Assembly (NCBI RefSeq): GCF_031085375.1
Contig: NZ_JAVCWF010000001.1
Location: 1,054,001-1,118,000 of the forward strand
Direction: 5' to 3'
Length of the DNA stretch: 64,000 bases
Source: Lactiplantibacillus brownii
GTDB taxonomy: Bacteria > Bacillota > Bacilli > Lactobacillales > Lactobacillaceae
Within the stretch, counting starts at the first letter, position 1. Each line of letters starts with the position of its first letter. The notes beneath the pieces are model-generated. The model was given only the letters and a program-made list of their open reading frames with translations. It had not been told where the DNA came from and did not search any database. Shown in pieces: positions 59,088-64,000 of this stretch. The position numbers and the translations under genes are program-made.

Positions 59088-60566
59088 ATGTTAAAGCAAC
59101 AGAAGTATTATCAGGCTGCAGATGACCGTCATAGCGGTGGGAAATTTTGTCCGAACTGTGGGCAACCAGTCGCAGCCAAGGATGATTTTTGTGGTCATTG
59201 TGGTTTTGATTTAAAAGCTTTTTGGCACAAGTCTAAAGCTGGATTACATGAGGAAATGCCGGCTAAACCGGCTAAGTCACAACCAAAGCAACCGGTAACG
59301 ACGCATATACGACGGACACGGACTAAGTCACCAATGCCGGTCTGGTTCTGGGGAATCGTCGGAATGATAGGCGTCTTAGTGATTGGGAGTTACTTATATG
59401 GTCAACACTATTATCAGCCAGCCAATCAGCTTGATCGTGATATGGCGGCGCTAAAAACAGGTAAAGGTTTGGCAAAACAAGTGACGAGCACCGATCCGTC
59501 GCTAAAGATTACTACGGATTCGGTTAAACCGATGGTGGCTTACTTTAAGCATGATGCCAAGGCATTAGCGAGTCTGGCGAGTGATCTGAAAACCAATGCG
59601 GGTGTCAATCAATACGGAATTCAATTTGTCCGAACGGGTAAGGCTTGGCTATTTTTTGACAAATACCAATTACAAGTCCCGTCGATTTATGCTAATTTGA
59701 CGACTAACCACGAGAATGTTTCGTTAGCTGTCAACGGGAAGCAAGTTGCCAAGTCGACAAGTGCTAGGTATATCAAAAAAATTGGTCCCTATGTACCAGG
59801 TAACTACACGTTGACTGCTAAAGGGAAAGTTGGTCAGCATGAAATTACTAATAAAGGGACTCACTATCTGCATACGAACGGCCAGACGGTAAATCTGGAT
59901 TTGCGTACGATTTCACTGACAGTTGAAGGAACGCCAGACACCGTGATTTATGTTAATGGCAAAAAACAAGGCAAGATTCATAGTAGTGGCACGCTTGCAT
60001 TAAATGAATTACCTTGGTCCAATCACATGATGATGATTGGTAAATATCAGATTGGGTCGAAGACAATTACCTCGACAGCCGCAGATATTAGTGCCGCTGA
60101 AGGTGAAAAAATCACTGTTAAATTTCCTGGAACCATGAGTACTGATAGCGCGACAAATCTTATTGGCAATGTCTTTAGTGCCGTCAGCCGTTATACAAAT
60201 ACTGGTAATCTGAAAGACGCGACGAACTATGATAATCACAGTTTAGATGACTACTTCGTTAATGGTACAGATAATGTGAATTATCAGGAACTCGTGAAAA
60301 TGGCCAAGGGTTACTATGACAATCACGACATTATTGGGGTCAGTTATCGGCCAACGCTGGTGTCAGTAGTGCCGGCCGCAGACGGTAAGAGTGAGATTAC
60401 TTACGATCTTAAATATGACTTTACTAATACTAAAGATGAGCGTCTCCAAGTATTCCGGTATACAGCAACAGTCGAAAAGAATGGTGGCCATAATAAGATC
60501 AGTAAGATTAGTGCTGCCAAAAAAATTCGTGATTACACTAATAGCGATAATAGTTCCGACAACTAG
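59088..60566 (+). CDS. Zinc-ribbon membrane protein, TcaA/YvbJ-like
   Basis: 492 aa. Cytoplasmic zinc ribbon at residues 21-40 (FCPNCGQPV, FCGHCGFDL), basic linker, one TM helix (about 86-106), and a large outer part with TcaA-type repeats: ITTDSVKPMVAYFKHDAKAL, QFVRTGKAWLFFDKY, and strands VSLAVNGKQVAKS and TVIYVNGKKQGKI, ending in an NTF2-like domain (SAVSRYTNTGNLKD to the C-terminus). TcaA relatives in staphylococci affect glycopeptide resistance and wall stress; YvbJ is the Bacillus member. Thirteen bases before a second zinc-ribbon gene. Confidence 0.8.
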   Translation: MLKQQKYYQAADDRHSGGKFCPNCGQPVAAKDDFCGHCGFDLKAFWHKSKAGLHEEMPAKPAKSQPKQPVTTHIRRTRTKSPMPVWFWGIVGMIGVLVIGSYLYGQHYYQPANQLDRDMAALKTGKGLAKQVTSTDPSLKITTDSVKPMVAYFKHDAKALASLASDLKTNAGVNQYGIQFVRTGKAWLFFDKYQLQVPSIYANLTTNHENVSLAVNGKQVAKSTSARYIKKIGPYVPGNYTLTAKGKVGQHEITNKGTHYLHTNGQTVNLDLRTISLTVEGTPDTVIYVNGKKQGKIHSSGTLALNELPWSNHMMMIGKYQIGSKTITSTAADISAAEGEKITVKFPGTMSTDSATNLIGNVFSAVSRYTNTGNLKDATNYDNHSLDDYFVNGTDNVNYQELVKMAKGYYDNHDIIGVSYRPTLVSVVPAADGKSEITYDLKYDFTNTKDERLQVFRYTATVEKNGGHNKISKISAAKKIRDYTNSDNSSDN

Positions 60567-60579
60567 GGGGAAGTAACGA

Positions 60580-61491
60580 ATGACTAAATGTCCAAATTGT
60601 GATGCGACCGTGAAGCCAGGTGCAAAATTTTGTACACATTGTGGCTTTGATTTGACTAAAGCTACGCCAAAATCAACGCAGTCAACTTCAGCGGCAACGG
60701 ATACGGGTGTACCAGACTCAGCACAAACACAAGAAAACACGAATTCGACCACGCAGGAACAGACACAAGTTAATCGTCGCGAGCAAGTACAGCGATTACA
60801 ATTTACTGCAAAAAGTTATTTCAATTGGTTATTACAGACGTGGAAAACCCCGACGACTAATATCGCTGGGGAAAGTTATTTTGCCTATCTCTCGTTTGTG
60901 ATTGAAGCGTTATTAGTGACAACCACAGCAGTGACGCTCGTTAATCGTTTTTTAACAGCCTTTAATCGTTCACAGTCCGCGATGAATGCCAGTAAATTAA
61001 CGTTTGGGACTGATTTGAAAATTTTATTGGTCGTTTTACTGGGGATGGTGTTCTATCTAGGAGTTGGTTTTGCAGTCAGCACTTTAGGAAATCGGGGGAT
61101 TAAAATCGGTCTTTCAGCTTATTTGGCTCAATTTGCTCGACTGACGAATGCTGCGATGATTGTGAATCTACTACTTTTGGTTTCGGTCTTTATGGTCAAT
61201 ATGACTGGCAATATTTTCCAACTATGGGGCAGCCTTAAACTCGTTTTCGTATTATTCAGCCTTGGTTGCTTGATCTGGCAACTTGGGTTAATTTTATCGA
61301 TTACGAGCGTTACTGATCAGCCAGTCATCAGCAAGGCTTATCTAGTGCTAATTGCGGTAGTTATCGTCTCAGTATTAAGCTATTTGATGACACGTTTAAT
61401 CAGCCAAGATATTGCGACAGAAATGATTAGTAAGGCCAACGACTTGATGACACAGTTTTCAAGCTTGTTTGAGATGTTTGGACGTCGATAA
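60580..61491 (+). CDS. Zinc-ribbon multi-TM protein, DUF6574-like
   Basis: 303 aa, RBS GGGGGAAG. Zinc ribbon at residues 3-25 (CPNCDATV, FCTHCGFDL), a Thr/Gln/Ser-rich linker (about 28-70), then about six TM helices (residues 105-285) as in DUF6574/Yip1-like proteins. Cotranscribed with the TcaA-like gene and shares its zinc ribbon type, so the two probably act in one envelope process. Function unknown. A bidirectional terminator follows. Confidence 0.78.
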   Translation: MTKCPNCDATVKPGAKFCTHCGFDLTKATPKSTQSTSAATDTGVPDSAQTQENTNSTTQEQTQVNRREQVQRLQFTAKSYFNWLLQTWKTPTTNIAGESYFAYLSFVIEALLVTTTAVTLVNRFLTAFNRSQSAMNASKLTFGTDLKILLVVLLGMVFYLGVGFAVSTLGNRGIKIGLSAYLAQFARLTNAAMIVNLLLLVSVFMVNMTGNIFQLWGSLKLVFVLFSLGCLIWQLGLILSITSVTDQPVISKAYLVLIAVVIVSVLSYLMTRLISQDIATEMISKANDLMTQFSSLFEMFGRR

Positions 61492-61495
61492 TAAC

Positions 61496-61551
61496 AAAAA
61501 AGGGTCCCCACTAACTACGCCATGGTTGGCAGCGGTTAGTGAGGACCTTTG
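61496..61551. terminator. Bidirectional terminator between the zinc-ribbon and DUF2922 genes
   Basis: AAAAGGGTCC-CACTAAC pairs with GGTTAGTG-AGGACCTTT. Confidence 0.85.
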
Positions 61552-61571
61552 TAACAGCGAACGGTGGTTAA

Positions 61572-61799
61572 TTAAGCCTTGGGGGCGTCGATGATCGGTG
61601 TTTCGACCGTTTCAACGTACTTGGCAGCCAAGGGTTCAGCGACCAAGTTGACACCTTCTTTGGAGAATAGTTGTGCGGCAGCTAAGTCAGCCATCGCCTT
61701 GGCAACAACTTCCTTGGTCAAGCCATCACTGGCGTAGTGCAATTTCAAATGGTGAATCTTTTGGGTACTAGTTTTGAAGCTCATGTCTAAAGTTTTCAT
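61572..61799 (-). CDS. DUF2922 family small protein
   Basis: 75 aa. Starts MKTLDMSFKTSTQKIHHLKL and continues LTKEVVAKAMADLAAAQLF, the DUF2922 pattern. No TM. It follows the DUF1659 gene by 19 bases with AGGAGG before its ATG, so they form an operon. Function unknown. The family occurs with DUF1659 in Bacilli, and here both lie downstream of a small sigma factor. Confidence 0.85.
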   Translation of the reverse strand: MKTLDMSFKTSTQKIHHLKLHYASDGLTKEVVAKAMADLAAAQLFSKEGVNLVAEPLAAKYVETVETPIIDAPKA

Positions 61800-61818
61800 C
61801 GATTATTTCCTCCTATAG

Positions 61819-62028
61819 TTAGGCAACAGTTGCGTCATATTGATAAAAGTTAGTAATTTTAGCGGCATCGAATGTTTGGCCGGTTAAGGTTTCGAGCGCT
61901 TTACCAAAAGTGGTGAGTTGTTCGTTAGTGGCTTCCTGAGTAATGGCGGTAAACGTTTGCTTCCGCACGACGTTATCACGATCTTTCAATTCAACGGCTA
62001 ACGTTGATTTCAACCAAGTTTTGTTCAT
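61819..62028 (-). CDS. DUF1659 family small protein, copy 1
   Basis: 69 aa, ATG preceded by AAGGAGG. Pattern STLAVELKDRDNVVRKQTFT then ATNEQLTTFGKALETLTGQT, a four-strand/one-helix layout typical of DUF1659. The gene at 62192 is a paralogue. Function unknown. First gene of a DUF1659/DUF2922 pair that starts after the hairpin at 62132-62179. Confidence 0.85.
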   Translation of the reverse strand: MNKTWLKSTLAVELKDRDNVVRKQTFTAITQEATNEQLTTFGKALETLTGQTFDAAKITNFYQYDATVA

Positions 62029-62131
62029 GGGGGTGACCTCCTTAAGTTTTTGTAGGCTGGCCAGCTTACATTAATACAGACGGCTGACGGGGCTAAAAAG
62101 TGCAACAGCTTGAAAATTTGTTTGTGAGGAC

Positions 62132-62179
62132 AAAAAAATCCGCTGGAAAGTTTCCAAATAGCGGAATTTCCAGCGGATC
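62132..62179 (-). terminator. Terminator between the two DUF1659 genes
   Basis: On the minus strand ATCCGCTGGAAA pairs with TTTCCAGCGGAT, followed by TTTTTT. It ends the upstream unit, so the downstream pair needs a promoter between 62030 and 62130. Confidence 0.82.
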
Positions 62180-62191
62180 AGTTAGCGTGAT

Positions 62192-62389
62192 CTAGAAGCT
62201 AAAATCATGAGTCGTCTTTAAGACAGCGGTCGTAAATGGTGCGGCGGCAAGTTGTGCGACGAAATTGCCAAGTGCTTGAATCTGTTCTGGTTTAATCTCG
62301 GCGGTGACGTTGGTGAAAGTCCGCTTAGCGGCGTGCGCGTCATCAGTTGCCACGGTGATCGATAGGGTGTTTGCCTGCCAATTTTGCAT
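62192..62389 (-). CDS. DUF1659-like small protein, copy 2
   Basis: 65 aa. NTLSITVATDDAHAAKRTFT and IKPEQIQALGNFVAQLA follow the same strand-helix pattern as the product of 61819-62028 at the same positions, so it is a diverged paralogue. AAGGAGG lies before its ATG. It lies 71 bases downstream of the sigma factor gene on the same strand, with its own terminator. Confidence 0.78.
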   Translation of the reverse strand: MQNWQANTLSITVATDDAHAAKRTFTNVTAEIKPEQIQALGNFVAQLAAAPFTTAVLKTTHDFSF

Positions 62390-62460
62390 GAATGTATCCT
62401 CCTTGACTGTTTTTTGTAAGCTTACAAGATACCAACGGCTAGGGCTGGCAAATAGTGCAA

Positions 62461-63003
62461 TTATTGCTCAGATTCATAGAGCGCTTGCGCTTTTTGCAGT
62501 AAACTTGCGCGCCAGTTATAGACGGTTCGACGACTCACGCCATGAGTTGCCATGATTTCGGCGACCGTTTGCTCGTCCAAAAAGAATTCCGTCAAGTAGA
62601 TCCGTTCACCGGGGCGGCATTGAGCTAACAAACTGGTGAGTAGGTCAGTTAATTGCCACTGACGTTCGCGACCAACCATGGGGGTAATACTCAGTTGTGC
62701 GGCGGCAGTCATTGGCACTTGCGACTGACTGCGGAGTGTTTGTTTGCGCAGATAATCGAGCGTCCGCCATTTGATCCGACGAAAGGCAAATTTGCGAAAG
62801 TCAGCGAGATTTTCTGGTAAGTCTGGGTCGTAATTTTGATAGGCTGCTAGCCAGGTTAAATGGGCCGTGGTAACACAATCCTCAAATTGGGGATGGCCTT
62901 TGGTGACGTTCGCCGCTTTTAAGGCACCATATAAGAGGCGTTGATGAGCTGGTTCTGCTAATAAGTCGAAGGCTGCTTGGTTTTCAAGTCGATCAGTACG
63001 CAT
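62461..63003 (-). CDS. Small sigma-70-type RNA polymerase sigma factor
   Basis: 180 aa, ATG at 63003. Region 2: FEDCVTTAHLTWLAAYQNYD and FRKFAFRRIKWRTLDYLRKQ, where ECF/SigH-type factors have the -10 binding helix. Region 4 (about 120-175): RIYLTEFFLDEQTVAEIMAT and GVSRRTVYNWRASLLQKAQ, an HTH for the -35 element. No region 1 or 3, no anti-sigma gene adjacent. Resembles the ComX/SigH-like factors of lactobacilli. Directly upstream of small DUF1659/2922 genes and divergent from a ComK-like gene. Confidence 0.75.
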   Translation of the reverse strand: MRTDRLENQAAFDLLAEPAHQRLLYGALKAANVTKGHPQFEDCVTTAHLTWLAAYQNYDPDLPENLADFRKFAFRRIKWRTLDYLRKQTLRSQSQVPMTAAAQLSITPMVGRERQWQLTDLLTSLLAQCRPGERIYLTEFFLDEQTVAEIMATHGVSRRTVYNWRASLLQKAQALYESEQ

Positions 63004-63288
63004 GGTTAATTCCTCAAATCGTTAGGTTGCCTTGGCCAAGGTTGACTTTAGCTTAACGAAAGTGCGACTGAATCACGAGCAGACGAAAAGTGACCAAATT
63101 TGTATAAGATACAGCTAATTATGGCATTTCATAGAGAATTGGCTTTATTTAGACGAATTGTCTGGTATTCCACGTACACAGCTGGTACGCTATGGTTAAC
63201 TTGATTGGTTATTCCGTTAGTTAATCATTAACTGAGTACACAAGCTAGTGAGAATGCCGGATCATCGGTAATTGAGAGGAATTGTGCT

Positions 63289-64000
63289 ATGTTTAATAGT
63301 AACAAGCTCCATCATGACTTTAATGAATATGTCTGGTCAAAATTACCAAATGCGTTTAATTTAACTCAGCCACTGCAACTGCTGCAATGGGCTCAACCTC
63401 GAAAAATGATTAAAATTAACCTTCATCATACTTTTCTTATTCTTGACATGAGTGCCCTGAACTGCCTTGAAAATGCCATTGTTTTTGATTCACAATTAGG
63501 GCTGTTAAAGACGATACAAACAACGCGTGAGCTCATGCGACAATATTGGCATCAAGCCGATTACTGGCACCGGCCCTTGCTCGAACAAATTGCGCGCGTC
63601 AATCACATCACGGCCAGCAAGATTCCTTTTATTAAGGGCGATGTTTGCATGATTCCATTAGGCGCGAGTACCCAAAAGTCGACCAGCTGGTTTAGTAGTC
63701 ATTTATTGACCGCTCAAGTAAAGCGCACCGCCAAGCAGACCGAATTAAGCTATGGTCAACGGGTATATGTGACCGTTGCTGGGAGCCTCAAAGTCATTCA
63801 GCGCCAAGTGAAAGACAGCCAGCAGATGCAGGCGGCATTGCGGCTCAATATGGCAACGAACTTACAGTTTATGTGTGGCGAGTTGCCCGCAACCGAAGTT
63901 GATCAACAGGCGTGGGGCTACGGACAAAGTTTGATGCGTGACTTCGCATGGTATGCCTATGAATCCAAAGGACTGATTTTTACGACGCAAGAGATCCGGC
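63289..64000 (+). CDS. ComK-like competence transcription factor (partial, 3' end beyond window)
   Basis: 237 codons, open to the window end. ATG at 63289 after GAGAGGA. The middle part, about residues 72-180, follows the ComK layout: AIVFDSQLGLL, then NHITASKIPFIKGDVCMIPL (ComK: LPIPI...FFP), ASTQKSTSWFSSHLL (ComK: S-P-T-N-x-x-C-x-W-F-x-x-H), ELSYGQRVYVTVAGS and an ending helix. No TM segments. ComK switches on DNA-uptake genes in Bacillus. Divergent from a sigma factor gene. The 285-base gap between them should hold both promoters. Remote similarity, judged by eye. Confidence 0.6.
   Translation, partial: MFNSNKLHHDFNEYVWSKLPNAFNLTQPLQLLQWAQPRKMIKINLHHTFLILDMSALNCLENAIVFDSQLGLLKTIQTTRELMRQYWHQADYWHRPLLEQIARVNHITASKIPFIKGDVCMIPLGASTQKSTSWFSSHLLTAQVKRTAKQTELSYGQRVYVTVAGSLKVIQRQVKDSQQMQAALRLNMATNLQFMCGELPATEVDQQAWGYGQSLMRDFAWYAYESKGLIFTTQEIR

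Noticed and set aside
1..64000. CRISPR array or cas genes
   Set aside because: No regularly spaced direct repeats and no Cas-like protein in any frame.
1..64000. Prophage or integrative element
   Set aside because: Apart from IS transposases there is no integrase, terminase, capsid or relaxase gene; the tRNA-Arg at 14123 has no visible repeated 3' end as an attachment site.

Overview
The window reads as chromosomal DNA of a lactic acid bacterium, most likely Lactiplantibacillus (L. plantarum group). This rests on recognisable proteins (a plantarum-type NADP-glutamate dehydrogenase, DUF4811, DUF4828, DUF1659/DUF2922, DUF915 surface hydrolases, an FGGY gluconate kinase with an RpiR regulator), strong GGAGG-type ribosome binding sites, frequent TTG/GTG starts and many compact rho-independent terminators. 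No prophage or CRISPR array is visible. The species call is a judgement from gene content, not a database result.

Layout. 1-5 kb: tail of an RNA methyltransferase gene, a DUF4811/MFS efflux pair divergent from a TetR regulator, and a PadR/DUF4097 pair with its own inverted-repeat operator. 5-19 kb: metabolic and surface genes, including two copies of an unusual module (orphan PTS EIIC followed by an anchored DUF915-type hydrolase, both with an 11-nt overlap), gluconate kinase and RpiR regulator, an anchored GH25 muramidase, an oxidoreductase, a DEAD-box helicase, tRNA-Arg(CCT), a DUF1828/1829 gene beside a decayed partner, and a universal stress protein. 19-25.5 kb: an IS3-family and an ISL3-family element around small unknown genes, a probable structured RNA and the glutamate dehydrogenase gene, whose terminator region was hit by the ISL3 element.

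25.5-30.5 kb holds a long hairpin leader followed by three tandem serine hydrolases of the beta-lactamase/D,D-peptidase fold. 30.6-58 kb is a surface-polysaccharide region: UDP-GlcNAc 2-epimerase, a small XRE/ImmA-IrrE/PIN island, a CsbB/GtrB-like glycosyltransferase, UDP-galactopyranose mutase, then an AT-rich same-strand block (two short Wzz-like proteins, YfhO-like membrane protein, priming glycosylphosphotransferase, Wzy polymerase, DUF4422, GT2, galactofuranosyl- and GT4-type transferases, acyltransferase). The flippase Wzx lies downstream on the opposite strand between insertion sequences: a decayed IS66 carrying a nested IS21, and an IS30. An LtaS-like phosphoglycerol transferase preceded by a 7-codon leader ORF closes the region.

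58-64 kb: a small unknown gene, two zinc-ribbon membrane proteins (TcaA/YvbJ-like and DUF6574-like), a DUF2922/DUF1659 cluster, a small sigma-70-type factor, and, divergently, the start of a probable ComK-family gene running off the window.

Working together: the epimerase, mutase, priming transferase, glycosyltransferases, Wzy, Wzx and Wzz-like proteins can build and export a galactofuranose-containing, probably acylated polysaccharide by the Wzy route. YfhO, the CsbB-like transferase and the LtaS-like enzyme point to glycosylation or glycerophosphate decoration of teichoic acid or polysaccharide. The insertion sequences cluster at the junctions of this variable block.
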